Source of the DNA: Streptomyces sp. NBC_01445
Lineage (GTDB): Bacteria > Actinomycetota > Actinomycetes > Streptomycetales > Streptomycetaceae
Assembly (NCBI RefSeq): GCF_035918235.1
Contig: NZ_CP109485.1
Location: forward strand, 6,197,001-6,261,000
Direction of reading: 5' to 3'
Length of the DNA stretch: 64,000 nt
Shown here: positions 26,925 through 35,739 of the stretch, piece by piece
Layout of the letters: each line of letters opens with the position of its first letter
Position numbering within the stretch: position 1 is the stretch's first letter
Made by a program: the position numbers and the translations under genes
Notes under the pieces: generated by a model
What the model saw: only the letters and a program-made list of their open reading frames with translations
What the model was told of the DNA's origin: nothing
Databases searched by the model: none

Positions 26925-29102
26925 ATGTCCTCCCGCCCACGCAGCAACCGCAGGGCGCCGCGTCGCCGCCGCCTGCCCATGCGCTATCTGCTGCCGTCGC
27001 TGCTCCTTGTCGCCCTGCTCGCGATGCTCATGCTCCGCGGGTACGTGCACAGCGAGATCCTCGCCGACCACCGCATCCAGCCGCCCGCCGCCACCGATCA
27101 GGTCCCCGAGAAGATCCTCGAGGGCGGACCCGTCATCGACACGCGCGGCGGGCGCGAGACCGGCATGAGCGTGCCCGACCACCGGCTCGTCCTCACCTTC
27201 GACGACGGCCCCGACCCGCAGTGGACCCCGAAGGTCCTCGACGTCCTGAAGGAACACCACGCGCACGGCGTCTTCTTCGTCACCGGCACCATGGCCTCCC
27301 GCTACCCGGACCTGGTCAAACGCATGGTCGACGAGGGTCACGAGGTCGGCCTGCACACCTTCAACCACCCCGACCTCTCGTACCAGTCCAAGAGCCGCAT
27401 CGACTGGGAACTCACCCAGAACCAGACGGCCCTGGCCGGTGCGGCCGGCATCCGCACCTCGCTGTTCCGGCCGCCGTACTCCTCGTTCGCCGACGCCATG
27501 GACAACAAGTCGTGGCCGGTCACCAAGTACATCGGCAGCCGCGGGTACATCACCGTCGTCAACAACACCGACAGTGAGGACTGGAAGCGCCCCGGCGTCG
27601 ACGAGATCATCCGCCGCGCCACGCCCAAGGGCGGCAAAGGCGCGATCGTCCTGATGCACGACTCCGGCGGCGACCGCTCGCAGACCGTCGCCGCCCTCGA
27701 CCGCTTCCTGCCCCAGCTCCAGGGCCAGGGATACGACTTCGTCAACCTCACCGAGGCGCTCGGGGCACCCAGCGCCCACACGCCCGTGCACGGTCTCGAA
27801 CTGGCCAAGGGCAAGGCGTGGATCTACGCCGTCGGCGCTTCGGACGACGTGACGGACGTCCTCGGCGTCGGACTCGCGGTCATCGGCGTCCTCGTCTTCA
27901 CCCGCTTCGGCCTGATGCTCCTCCTGTCCGGGGCGCACGCCCGGCGCGTGCGGCGCCGCGGATTCTCCTGGGGGCCGCCCGTCACCGAACCGGTGTCGGT
28001 CCTGGTCCCGGCGTTCAACGAGGCCAAGTGCATCGAGAACACGGTGCGTTCACTCATGTCGAGCGAGCACCCCATCGAGATCATCGTCATCGACGACGGC
28101 TCGACCGACGGCACGGCCCGCATCGTCGAGAATCTGCGCCTGCCGAACGTCCGGGTGGTCCGCCAGCACAACGCGGGCAAGCCGGCCGCGCTCAACAGGG
28201 GCCTGGCCAACGCCCGGTTCGACCTGATCGTGATGATGGACGGCGACACGGTCTTCGAGCCGTCCACCGTCCGCGAGCTCGTCCAGCCCTTCGGCGACCA
28301 GCGCGTCGGTGCGGTCGCGGGCAACGCGAAGGTCGGCAACAAGGACTCCCTGATCGGGGCCTGGCAGCACATCGAGTACGTGATGGGCTTCAACCTCGAC
28401 CGCCGCATGTACGACATGCTGCGCTGCATGCCCACGATCCCCGGGGCCGTGGGCGCCTTCCGCCGCAGCGCCCTCGAGCGCATCGGCGGCATGAGCGACG
28501 ACACGCTCGCCGAGGACACCGACGTCACGATGGCCCTGCACCGGGACGGCTGGCGCGTGGTCTACGCCGAGAAGGCCCGCGCCTGGACCGAGGCCCCGGA
28601 GTCGGTCCAGCAGCTCTGGTCCCAGCGCTACCGATGGTCGTACGGCACGATGCAGGCGATCTGGAAACACCGCCGCTCCGTGATCGAGTCGGGCCCCTCC
28701 GGCCGATTCGGCCGCATCGGACTGCCGTTCGTCGCCCTCTTCATGGTCCTCGCGCCGCTCCTGGCGCCCCTCATCGACGTCTTCCTGCTCTACGGCCTCG
28801 TGTTCGGCCCCACGGAGAAGACGATCGTCGCCTGGCTCGGCGTCCTCGCCATCCAGGCCGTCTGCGCGGCGTACGCCTTCCGGCTCGACCGCGAACGCAT
28901 GACCCATCTCATCTCACTCCCGCTCCAGCAAGTCCTCTACCGGCAGCTGATGTACGTCGTGCTGCTCCAGTCCTGGATCACCGCGCTCACCGGCGGCCGG
29001 CTGCGCTGGCAGAAGCTGCGGCGTACCGGAGCGGTGGAGGCGCCGGGGGCGATTCCGCGTCAGCGGGCGTCGCGCGGCAACGATCGGAGGCCCGTCGCAT
29101 GA
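26925..29102 (+). CDS. matB: MatB-like bifunctional polysaccharide deacetylase / GT2 polymerase
   Basis: 725 aa from ATG 26925. One N-terminal helix (LLPSLLLVALLAMLML) leads to an extracytoplasmic NodB deacetylase domain, residues about 85-280: LVLTFDDGPDP (metal-binding Asp), HTFNHPD, RPPYSSF and LMHDSGGD. A membrane segment then leads to a processive family 2 glycosyltransferase from about residue 355: SVLVPAFNEAKC, DDGSTDGT, MDGDT, EDTDVT and the QxxRW-type QRYRWSYG, with further membrane helices. One protein thus combines what PgaB and PgaC do separately: synthesis and partial deacetylation of a beta-linked GlcNAc polymer. It overlaps the acyltransferase gene by ATGA. Confidence 0.9.
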   Translation: MSSRPRSNRRAPRRRRLPMRYLLPSLLLVALLAMLMLRGYVHSEILADHRIQPPAATDQVPEKILEGGPVIDTRGGRETGMSVPDHRLVLTFDDGPDPQWTPKVLDVLKEHHAHGVFFVTGTMASRYPDLVKRMVDEGHEVGLHTFNHPDLSYQSKSRIDWELTQNQTALAGAAGIRTSLFRPPYSSFADAMDNKSWPVTKYIGSRGYITVVNNTDSEDWKRPGVDEIIRRATPKGGKGAIVLMHDSGGDRSQTVAALDRFLPQLQGQGYDFVNLTEALGAPSAHTPVHGLELAKGKAWIYAVGASDDVTDVLGVGLAVIGVLVFTRFGLMLLLSGAHARRVRRRGFSWGPPVTEPVSVLVPAFNEAKCIENTVRSLMSSEHPIEIIVIDDGSTDGTARIVENLRLPNVRVVRQHNAGKPAALNRGLANARFDLIVMMDGDTVFEPSTVRELVQPFGDQRVGAVAGNAKVGNKDSLIGAWQHIEYVMGFNLDRRMYDMLRCMPTIPGAVGAFRRSALERIGGMSDDTLAEDTDVTMALHRDGWRVVYAEKARAWTEAPESVQQLWSQRYRWSYGTMQAIWKHRRSVIESGPSGRFGRIGLPFVALFMVLAPLLAPLIDVFLLYGLVFGPTEKTIVAWLGVLAIQAVCAAYAFRLDRERMTHLISLPLQQVLYRQLMYVVLLQSWITALTGGRLRWQKLRRTGAVEAPGAIPRQRASRGNDRRPVA

Positions 29103-30391
29103 CGTATCCCACTCCCGCCACCGGCGGCCAGAGCGGGTTCCAGCAGACGCGGCGGATGCCGCAGGTGCCGTTCCCGCAGGTGCCGTTCACACCGGAACCG
29201 CCGCCCGCGCCAGCTCCGCCCGCCGCCCCGCCCGCGCAGGCCGCCGCGCCCAAGAAGCCGGGCCGCGACCGCTATCTGGACCTGCTGCGCTCCATCGCGC
29301 TCGTCCGCGTCGTCGCCTACCACCTCTTCGGGTGGGCCTGGCTGACGGTCCTCTTCCCGTCCATGGGCGTGATGTTCGCGCTCGCCGGATCGCTGATGGC
29401 GCGCTCCCTGAGCCGGCCCGCGACCGGTGTGATCAGGGGCCGTATCCGCCGGCTCCTGCCGCCCATGTGGGCGTTCAGCGTCGTCATCCTCGCCCTGCTC
29501 TTCCTGGGCGGCTGGAACCCCGGCAAGGACCCCGACAGCGGCGGGACCTGGGGCTGGATCAGCCTGTTCAACTACTTCGTGCCCGTCGGGGCGCCGTCGT
29601 TCCCCTGGCACCTCGGCGACAAGGCGGGCCTCCTGGAGGACACCTGGCCGTCGCAGGCCGCGGGCCCGCTCTGGTACCTGCGGGCCTACCTGTGGTTCGT
29701 CATCGCCTCGCCGCTGCTGCTCCGGGCGTTCCGCAAGGTGCCGTGGGCGACGCTGCTCGCGCCGCTCGCGCTGACGGCGGTCGTCGGTACGGGCATCGTC
29801 ACCATCCCCGGCGAGACGGGGAACGCGGTCACCGACTTCGCGGTCTACGGAGGCTGCTGGGTCCTCGGCTTCGCCCATCACGAGGGCGTCCTCGCGAAGG
29901 TGCCGCGCTATCTCGCGGTGTCCTGCTCGGCGATCGTGATGGCGTTCGGACTGTGGTGGGCCTCGGGCCATCTCGGGCCGGACGGCTGGGACCTGAACGA
30001 CATCCCGCTGGCGCAGGCGACCTGGTCCTTCGGGTTCGTCGTCATCCTGCTCCAGTACTCGCCGTCCTGGCAGGAGCTGCCGGGCCGGCTCGCCAAGTGG
30101 GACAAGCTCATCACGCTGTCCAACAACCGCGCGGTCACGATCTATCTCTGGCACAACATACTGATCATGGCCACGGTGCCGATCATCGACCTCGCGTACA
30201 ACCTGCCGTTCATGGAGGACGCGAGATGGAGCGGTGCCCTCGACTCCACGTACATGCTCTGGATGTTCGTGCTGACCTGGCCGCTGATAGCGCTCGCGGT
30301 CCTCGGCACGGGCTGGATCGAGGACCTCGCCGCCAAGCGGCGCCCGCGGCTCTGGCCGAACGGCGTCAAGAAGCGGGCACATAGTCGCTAG
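29099..30391 (+). CDS. membrane acyltransferase (OafA/Acyl_transf_3 type)
   Basis: 430 aa from ATG 29099, which overlaps the matB stop (ATGA) and sits behind CGGAGG, so it is translated with matB. After a Pro-rich soluble N-terminus of about 55 residues comes the acyltransferase-3 pattern RDRYLDLLRSIALVRVVAYH, with the histidine used by the family, and about ten membrane helices. The family O-acetylates or O-succinylates surface glycans. Its tight coupling suggests it modifies the MatB polymer, as in ica/pga systems (inference). The long open frame upstream of this start is a shadow of matB. Confidence 0.88.
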   Translation: MTYPTPATGGQSGFQQTRRMPQVPFPQVPFTPEPPPAPAPPAAPPAQAAAPKKPGRDRYLDLLRSIALVRVVAYHLFGWAWLTVLFPSMGVMFALAGSLMARSLSRPATGVIRGRIRRLLPPMWAFSVVILALLFLGGWNPGKDPDSGGTWGWISLFNYFVPVGAPSFPWHLGDKAGLLEDTWPSQAAGPLWYLRAYLWFVIASPLLLRAFRKVPWATLLAPLALTAVVGTGIVTIPGETGNAVTDFAVYGGCWVLGFAHHEGVLAKVPRYLAVSCSAIVMAFGLWWASGHLGPDGWDLNDIPLAQATWSFGFVVILLQYSPSWQELPGRLAKWDKLITLSNNRAVTIYLWHNILIMATVPIIDLAYNLPFMEDARWSGALDSTYMLWMFVLTWPLIALAVLGTGWIEDLAAKRRPRLWPNGVKKRAHSR

Positions 30392-30477
30392 ACGGGGTTG
30401 TGCGGCCGGTGGGGGTGGGGGAGGTTGGGGCGTGAGCGACCAGTGACCGTATGACCACGAGGGGAACCCGGACCGAC

Positions 30478-31419
30478 ATGACACAGCCTCCCGGCCAGCC
30501 GCCGCAGGACGGATCCGGGCACCACCCGGCGTACGGGCCGCCTCCCGGCCGGTCTCAGGAGCCGTCCGGCGGCGGGCAGGACAACCCCTACGCCGGCGCG
30601 CCGACCCCGCCACCGGCTCCGCCGCAGATACCGCAGACCCCGCCACCGGCCCCTCAGGGCCGGCCCGGCTACGGGGACCAGCCCGCCTACGGCAACCAGC
30701 CGGGCTACGGCGACCAGTCCGGATACGGCGCTCAGCCTCCCTACGGTCAGCCCCCGCAGGGCCAGCCGCAGGGCCAACCCCCGTACGGGCAGCCCCCGTA
30801 CGGCGGGCAGCCGCCCTACGGCGGGGGTGCCTATCCGCCGCCCCCGCCACCGCCGGGCGGCAACACGCGCCGGACCGCCGTCATCGTCGGGTCCGCGGTC
30901 GTCGCGCTCGTCCTGATCGTCGGCGGGATCTTCCTCGCCACGAACAGCGGCGGCGACGACGACAAGCCGAAGGCGAAGGACTCCGTGTCCGCGCAGCCCA
31001 CCTCGTCGGACGAGCCCTCCGACGAGCCCACGACCGAGGACCCCGCCACCGAGGACCCCGTCGAGGAGCCGAGCGATTCCACGGGGACGGCGGAGGAGCG
31101 GCCCGCCGGGTCCACCGGCTATCAGGGCCAGTGGCAGGACGAGCAGGCCAGGACCCTCACGGTCGGCGACAAGGTCGCGACCGGCACGGCCAAGGGCAAG
31201 TACAGCGTGTCCTACATCGACGCGGGCGGTAAGGGCATCTGCACCGGCATCGGGGAGAACCGCAGCGGCGGGGCGTTCCGGATCGCCGTCAAGTGCATGG
31301 GCAAGGACACCGGTGACGAGGTCTTCGGCGCGAACCTGACGCAGGCCGACGACGTGGTCACGCTGAAGTGGGACAAGGGCGGCTCGGCCAGCCTCAAGTG
31401 GGCGGGCACCACGACCTGA
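30478..31419 (+). CDS. proline/glycine/tyrosine-rich single-pass membrane protein
   Basis: 313 aa from ATG 30478, preferred because GGA lies five bases upstream; ATG 30451 is in frame without a ribosome site. Residues 1-120 are low-complexity, with YGDQP/YGQPP repeats, then one membrane helix (AVIVGSAVVALVLIVGGIFLA), an acidic Thr/Glu/Pro stretch, and a compact outer domain of about 100 residues (GYQGQWQDEQARTLTVGDKV through TLKWDKGGSASLKWAG) that looks like a small beta-barrel. No known family is recognised. Its last codons lie in a tandem repeat that includes the stop. Confidence 0.75.
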   Translation: MTQPPGQPPQDGSGHHPAYGPPPGRSQEPSGGGQDNPYAGAPTPPPAPPQIPQTPPPAPQGRPGYGDQPAYGNQPGYGDQSGYGAQPPYGQPPQGQPQGQPPYGQPPYGGQPPYGGGAYPPPPPPPGGNTRRTAVIVGSAVVALVLIVGGIFLATNSGGDDDKPKAKDSVSAQPTSSDEPSDEPTTEDPATEDPVEEPSDSTGTAEERPAGSTGYQGQWQDEQARTLTVGDKVATGTAKGKYSVSYIDAGGKGICTGIGENRSGGAFRIAVKCMGKDTGDEVFGANLTQADDVVTLKWDKGGSASLKWAGTTT

Positions 31420-31464
31420 TCCACGCCCCACGACCTGATCCACGCCCACGACCTGACCCACGCC
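31409..31464 (+). repeat. three tandem 18-19 bp repeats across the stop codon
   Basis: Units: ccacgacctgatccacgcc at 31409-31427, an identical copy at 31428-31446, and cacgacctgacccacgcc at 31447-31464. The first copy contains the TGA stop of the preceding gene; the others repeat that stop region downstream. Confidence 0.8.
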
Positions 31465-31475
31465 GTGGAGCGAAG

Positions 31476-31503
31476 CTCACCGCCGGGCCCCGCGCCCGGT
31501 GAG
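31476..31503 (+). terminator. hairpin after the Pro/Gly-rich membrane protein gene
   Basis: Interrupted stem CTCACC...GGTGAG with an inner GGGC/GCCC pair and a GC-rich loop, placed before the narK promoter region. There is no T-run. Confidence 0.5.
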
Positions 31504-31520
31504 AGCAACGTTCCCCGGCG

Positions 31521-31546
31521 GTCACGGTGCGGCACAGCGCGGTAAT
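31521..31546 (+). promoter_or_regulatory. possible degenerate GlnR-type site upstream of narK
   Basis: GTCAC, then GCACA after six bases, then GTAAT after five. It resembles the GTnAC/GAAAC half-sites of GlnR boxes but the spacing and second half are imperfect. Nitrate genes of Streptomyces are known GlnR/NnaR targets. Confidence 0.2.
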
Positions 31547-31602
31547 CCCGCCTCCCTACGTTCGAGGTCATCAGCCGAGAACCGTGACCCTGGAGGCGTG
31601 TG

Positions 31603-32955
31603 ATGGCAGCCCGGAGTTGGATCCAGAGGTGGGATCCGGAGGACGAGACGTTCTGGTCGCGCGAGGGCGGCGAGAAGGTCGCGCGGCGCAATCTCGCGTT
31701 CTCCATCCTGTCCGAGCACATCGGGTTCTCGATCTGGACCCTGTGGTCCGTGATGGTGCTGTTCATGGGGCCCGAGTACGGCATCGACCCGGCCGGCAAG
31801 TTCTTCCTGGTCTCGATGGCCACGATGGTCGGGGCGGTCGCACGCGTGCCCTACACCTTCGCCGTCGCCCGCTTCGGCGGCCGGAACTGGACGATCCTCG
31901 CGGCGAGCCTGCTCCTCATCCCGACGGCCGCCGCGTTCGTCGTGATGGAGCCGGGGACCTCGTACACGACGTTCATGGTGTGCGCGCTGCTCACCGGCGT
32001 CGGCGGCGGCAACTTCGCCTCGTCGATGACCAACATCAACTCCTTCTTCCCGCTGCGGAAGAAGGGCTGGGCGCTCGGCCTGAACGCGGGCGGCGGCAAC
32101 ATCGGCGTCCCCGTCGTGCAGCTCGCCGGGCTCGCCGTGATCGGCGCGAGCGGCGGCCCGCGCGTGCTGCTGGGGATCTACCTCCCGCTCATCGCCGTGT
32201 CGGCGATCTGCGCCGCGCTGTTCATGGACAACCTCGCGACCGTGAAGAACGACACCGGCGCGGCCAAGGAGGCCGTGCGCGACCCGCACACGTGGATCAT
32301 GTCGTTCCTCTACATCGGGACGTTCGGGTCGTTCATCGGCTACAGCTTCGCGTTCGGGCTCGTCCTGCAGACGCAGTTCGGCAGGACACCGCTCCAGGCC
32401 GCGTCGATCACGTTCATCGGGCCGCTGCTCGGCTCCCTGATCCGGCCTGTGGGCGGCCGGCTCGCCGACCGGTTCGGCGGCGCCCGCATCACGCTGTGGA
32501 ACTTTGTCGCCATGGCCGCCGCCACCGCCGTGGTCGTCCTCGCGTCGACGCAGAAGTCGCTGCCGCTGTTCACCACGGCGTTCATCGCCCTGTTCGTGCT
32601 CACCGGGCTCGGCAACGGGTCGACGTACAAGATGATCCCCGGCATCTTCCAGGCCAAGGCAACGGCCCGAGGGCTCGCGGGGGAGGAGGCCGCGGCGTAC
32701 GGGCGGCGCCTGTCCGGGGCCTCGATGGGGCTGATCGGGGCGGTGGGCGCGCTCGGCGGGCTCGGCATCAACCTCGCCTTCCGCCAGTCCTTCCAGACCG
32801 CGGGCACCGGCACGGCCGCCTTCGTCGGGTTCCTCGTCTTCTACGCGGTGTGCTTCGCCCTCACCTGGTCCGTATACCTTCGCCGCCCGGCCGGCGCGGA
32901 CGCTCCCGTGCAGGCCGCGGAGCCGGAGCCCCGGCTCAACTACGCGGAGGTGTGA
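31603..32955 (+). CDS. narK: nitrate/nitrite MFS transporter NarK
   Basis: 450 aa from ATG 31603, six bases behind GGAGG (the GTG directly before it is less well placed). Twelve predicted membrane segments with both NNP-family nitrate signatures: GVGGGNFASSMTNINSFFP in helix 5 and GLGNGSTYKMIPGIF in helix 11. It imports nitrate and/or exchanges nitrite. The nnaR regulator gene follows 97 bp downstream on the same strand. Confidence 0.93.
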   Translation: MAARSWIQRWDPEDETFWSREGGEKVARRNLAFSILSEHIGFSIWTLWSVMVLFMGPEYGIDPAGKFFLVSMATMVGAVARVPYTFAVARFGGRNWTILAASLLLIPTAAAFVVMEPGTSYTTFMVCALLTGVGGGNFASSMTNINSFFPLRKKGWALGLNAGGGNIGVPVVQLAGLAVIGASGGPRVLLGIYLPLIAVSAICAALFMDNLATVKNDTGAAKEAVRDPHTWIMSFLYIGTFGSFIGYSFAFGLVLQTQFGRTPLQAASITFIGPLLGSLIRPVGGRLADRFGGARITLWNFVAMAAATAVVVLASTQKSLPLFTTAFIALFVLTGLGNGSTYKMIPGIFQAKATARGLAGEEAAAYGRRLSGASMGLIGAVGALGGLGINLAFRQSFQTAGTGTAAFVGFLVFYAVCFALTWSVYLRRPAGADAPVQAAEPEPRLNYAEV

Positions 32956-33052
32956 CGTAACACCGCTGACATCATGGGGAACCGAGCCCGTCACGGGACG
33001 TTGACAGGCTCGGTCGACCCCGGCAGAACCACCCGAGCGGGACGAGAGCCAC

Positions 33053-34213
33053 ATGTACGACGCACAGCAGGGCCCCACGGCGGGGCAGCACGGCCCCCTC
33101 GCGGGCTTCACCGTGGGCGTGACCGCCGCGCGCCGCGCCGACGAGCTCGGCGCGCTGCTCCAGCGGCGCGGCGCCACCGTCCTGCACGCACCCGCGCTGC
33201 GCATCGTCCCGCTCGCCGACGACAGCGAGCTCCTCGCGGCGACCAAGGAGATCGTCGACCACGCGCCCGACGTCGTCGTCGCGACCACCGCGATCGGGTT
33301 CCGCGGCTGGGTCGAGGCCGCCGACGGCTGGGGCCTGGGCGAGGCGCTGCTGGCCCGGCTGCGCGGCGTGGAACTGCTCGCCCGCGGGCCCAAGGTCAAG
33401 GGCGCCGTCAGGGCCGCCGGGCTCACCGAGGAGTGGTCCCCGTCGTCCGAGTCGATGGCCGAGGTCCTCGAACGGCTCCTCGACGAGGGCGTCGACGGCC
33501 GCCGGGTCGCCGTCCAGCTGCACGGCGAGCCGCTGCCCGGGTTCGTCGAGGCGCTGCGCGAGGCGGGCGCCGACGTCGTGGGGGTGCCGGTGTACCGGTG
33601 GATGCCGCCGGAGGACATCGGCCCTCTCGACCGGCTGCTCGACGCGACCCTCACGCGGGGCGTCGACGCGCTCACGTTCACCAGCGCGCCCGCCGCCGCG
33701 TCCCTGCTCTCCCGGGCCGAACTGCGGGGCAAACTACCGGAGTTGCTCGCCGCCCTGCGCCACGACGTCCTGCCCGCCTGCGTCGGCCCCGTCACCGCGC
33801 TGCCGCTCCAGGCCCACGGCGTGGACACGGTGCAGCCCGAGCGCTTCCGCCTCGGGCCGCTCGTCCAGCTCCTGTGCGCCGAACTCCCGGGCAGGGCCCG
33901 TGCGTTGCCGATCGCGGGCCACCGCGTGGAGATCCGCGGCCAGGCCGTCCTGGTCGACGGCGATCTGCACCCCGTACCGCCCGCCGGGATGTCGCTCCTG
34001 CGCTCCCTCTCGCGCCGCCCCGGCTGGGTGGTCCCCCGCGCCGAACTCCTGCGCGCGCTGCCCGGCGCGGGCAGCGACGAACACGCGGTGGAAACGGCGA
34101 TGGCCAGGCTCCGTACGGCCCTCGGCACCCCCAAGCTGATCCAGACGGTGGTCAAGCGCGGCTACCGCCTGGCCCTGGACCCGGCGGCGGACTCCAAGTA
34201 CGGGACGGACTGA
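33053..34213 (+). CDS. nnaR: HemD-like/winged-helix regulator of nitrate assimilation (NnaR)
   Basis: 386 aa from ATG 33053. Residues about 15-270 have the uroporphyrinogen-III synthase fold (GFTVGVTAARRADELGALLQ, VATTAIGFRGW, ALTFTSAPAAASLL, VGPVTALPLQ). Residues about 285-375 are an OmpR-type winged helix (PPAGMSLLRSLSRRPGWVV, HAVETAMARLRTALG, TVVKRGYRL). This two-domain build next to narK is that of NnaR, an activator of nitrate/nitrite genes working with GlnR in S. coelicolor. The usual housekeeping HemD is encoded elsewhere in Streptomyces, so this is probably not the heme enzyme. Confidence 0.9.
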   Translation: MYDAQQGPTAGQHGPLAGFTVGVTAARRADELGALLQRRGATVLHAPALRIVPLADDSELLAATKEIVDHAPDVVVATTAIGFRGWVEAADGWGLGEALLARLRGVELLARGPKVKGAVRAAGLTEEWSPSSESMAEVLERLLDEGVDGRRVAVQLHGEPLPGFVEALREAGADVVGVPVYRWMPPEDIGPLDRLLDATLTRGVDALTFTSAPAAASLLSRAELRGKLPELLAALRHDVLPACVGPVTALPLQAHGVDTVQPERFRLGPLVQLLCAELPGRARALPIAGHRVEIRGQAVLVDGDLHPVPPAGMSLLRSLSRRPGWVVPRAELLRALPGAGSDEHAVETAMARLRTALGTPKLIQTVVKRGYRLALDPAADSKYGTD

Positions 34214-34214
34214 G

Positions 34215-34631
34215 TCAGTTCGGCGTGCGGTGGACGCTGTGCTCGTCGAGGTCCGTCAGCAGGCCCGCGGCGGCGGCGAAGTCCTTGTCGTCGTGGAGCA
34301 CCACGAGGCCGTGGTGGGCCGCGGTGGCGCAGATGAGCCAGTCGACCGTCGACAGACTCCGGTGGCGGCCGCGCTGGGCGAGTCGGTACTGCGCCGTCTC
34401 GACCCACTGCCAGGCGTTCTTGGGGACCGGCGCGTCCGGGTAGAGGCTGCCGAACATGTCGGTCATCGCGTCGTATTCGTCGAGGTCGCGCGCGGAGCGG
34501 CGGAACTCGGTGCGCTGAGGCTGGCAGGAGGCGATGGTGCCCTCCTCGATCTCACGGCTCCAGGCGTCGTTGAGCGACCGGTCGCGCTGGAGCCGCCACA
34601 CCGCCGTCGAGTCGACCAGGTACCGCAGCAC
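34215..34631 (-). CDS. vapC: VapC-type PIN-domain toxin
   Basis: 138 aa from GTG 34631 (VLRYLVDSTAVW), beginning one base after the antitoxin stop. A PIN ribonuclease fold with the expected acidic residues: Asp 7 in YLVDSTAVW, Glu in RTEFRRSARD, Asp in STVDWLICATA and Asp residues in VLHDDKDF. The family cuts specific RNAs, often tRNAs, when freed from its antitoxin. The stop is two bases from the convergent nnaR stop. Confidence 0.85.
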   Translation of the reverse strand: MLRYLVDSTAVWRLQRDRSLNDAWSREIEEGTIASCQPQRTEFRRSARDLDEYDAMTDMFGSLYPDAPVPKNAWQWVETAQYRLAQRGRHRSLSTVDWLICATAAHHGLVVLHDDKDFAAAAGLLTDLDEHSVHRTPN

Positions 34632-34632
34632 G

Positions 34633-34851
34633 TCAGGCGGTGCCCTTCTCGGCGGCGTGCAGGCGCCAGAAGCTCTCGTCGTCCCAGTCCTGGGACGCCT
34701 TGAAGTGCCGGAGGCGCGCCTCGGCACGGCGCTGGCGCTCCACGTACTCGCGCAGCGCGAGGTTCACCGTCTCCTTCTTGGTGCGCGCGCCGGACAGTCG
34801 CATGGCCTCGGCGAGAGCCTCGTCGTCTATGTCGATCTGCGTCGCGGCCAC
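34633..34851 (-). CDS. vapB: VapB-type antitoxin
   Basis: 72 aa from GTG 34851 behind GGAGG. The N-terminus is a ribbon-helix-helix DNA-binding segment (ATQIDIDDEALAEAM, RTKKETVNLALREYVERQ); the C-terminus (DWDDESFWRLHAAE) is a short helix and tail that would block the toxin. It should bind the toxin and repress the shared promoter. Toxin translation is coupled one base after the stop. Confidence 0.85.
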   Translation of the reverse strand: MAATQIDIDDEALAEAMRLSGARTKKETVNLALREYVERQRRAEARLRHFKASQDWDDESFWRLHAAEKGTA

Positions 34852-34879
34852 CGGGCACCTCCAGGGGAAATGTGGGTCA

Positions 34880-34908
34880 CATACAAAGGTAGCCCATGCT
34901 TCATACAT
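34880..34908 (-). promoter_or_regulatory. possible VapBC operator repeats
   Basis: Two CATACA copies, at 34880-34885 and 34902-34907, lie 22 bp apart in an AT-richer patch upstream of vapB and close to the divergent CGNR gene. Autorepression by VapB there is inference. Confidence 0.3.
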
Positions 34909-35006
34909 TGTGCCCGACGTCCCGGGCCGACGCCGTCGGTGAACCCTTCGTGAGGGGCCCGGTACCAGGGGTTCCGGCGGTGCCTGTGGGCGGGCACTGT
35001 AGGGGG

Positions 35007-35594
35007 ATGGCATCGCCATCGTCCTCGTCCTCGTACGAGCTGCGCTTCGACTCCGGGCGCAGTTCGCTGGATCTCCTGGCCACGGCGCACCCCGACGAAC
35101 GGCTCGACTCGGTGGGGCGGTTGCGGGCCTGGCTGGTCGGCTCGGGGCTCGTGCCCGTGGACACGCCGCTGCGGGACGCCGACGCCGCCTGGCTCGCCGC
35201 GATGCTCGAACTGCGCGGCCATATCGGCCAGTTGGTGCGCGGCGAACTCGACGGCAGGCCCGCGTCCGCCGCCCTGGAGCGGGTCAACGCCCTCGCCCGC
35301 GCGGCGCCGCCCGCACCCCGCGCGACCCGCAGCACCGACGGCACCCTCGCCAGGGCCCTGCACGCCGACCCCGGCTGCGGCGAGCTGCTCGCCGCCGTCG
35401 CCCGTGACGCCGTGGAGCTCCTCACGGACCCGGTCGCCCGCTCCTGCCTGCGCCGCTGCGAGGGCGACAGCTGCCCGATCATCTATCTCGACACGTCCCG
35501 GGGGCGGCGCCGCCGCTGGTGCTCCAGCGAGGTGTGCGGCAACCGGGAGCGGGTGGCGCGACACCGGCGCAGGGCGGCACTCGCCCGGGCCTGA
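35007..35594 (+). CDS. CGNR zinc-finger (ABATE-type) regulator
   Basis: 195 aa from ATG 35007 behind AGGGGG; the earlier ATG at 34896 overlaps the vapB promoter region and would add unrelated sequence. The N-terminal part is the ABATE-like alpha/beta domain thought to bind a ligand. The C-terminus is a CGNR zinc finger: SCLRRCEGDSCPIIYLD followed by RWCSSEVCGNRERVARHR. These proteins are probable transcription regulators. Divergent from vapBC. Confidence 0.88.
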   Translation: MASPSSSSSYELRFDSGRSSLDLLATAHPDERLDSVGRLRAWLVGSGLVPVDTPLRDADAAWLAAMLELRGHIGQLVRGELDGRPASAALERVNALARAAPPAPRATRSTDGTLARALHADPGCGELLAAVARDAVELLTDPVARSCLRRCEGDSCPIIYLDTSRGRRRRWCSSEVCGNRERVARHRRRAALARA

Positions 35595-35646
35595 AGATCA
35601 CCCGACGGCCTCCCCGAACCCTTTTTGGCATGTCCCGGCAGATCGA

Positions 35647-35673
35647 TTGAACACATCGCGGACCTCTTACGTA
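35647..35673 (+). promoter_or_regulatory. possible sigU promoter
   Basis: TTGAAC and TACGTA separated by 15 bp, within the 145 bp between the CGNR gene and sigU. The spacing is short for a vegetative promoter, so this is weak. Confidence 0.3.
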
Positions 35674-35739
35674 CTGGGGTGCGTCCAGCCGAGCGGCGAC
35701 CCAGCCGGAACGCTCAACCAGGGGACAGCGGAGGTAGGC

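Noticed and set aside
31409..31464. CRISPR-like repeat array
   Set aside because: The units are directly adjacent without spacers and only three copies exist.
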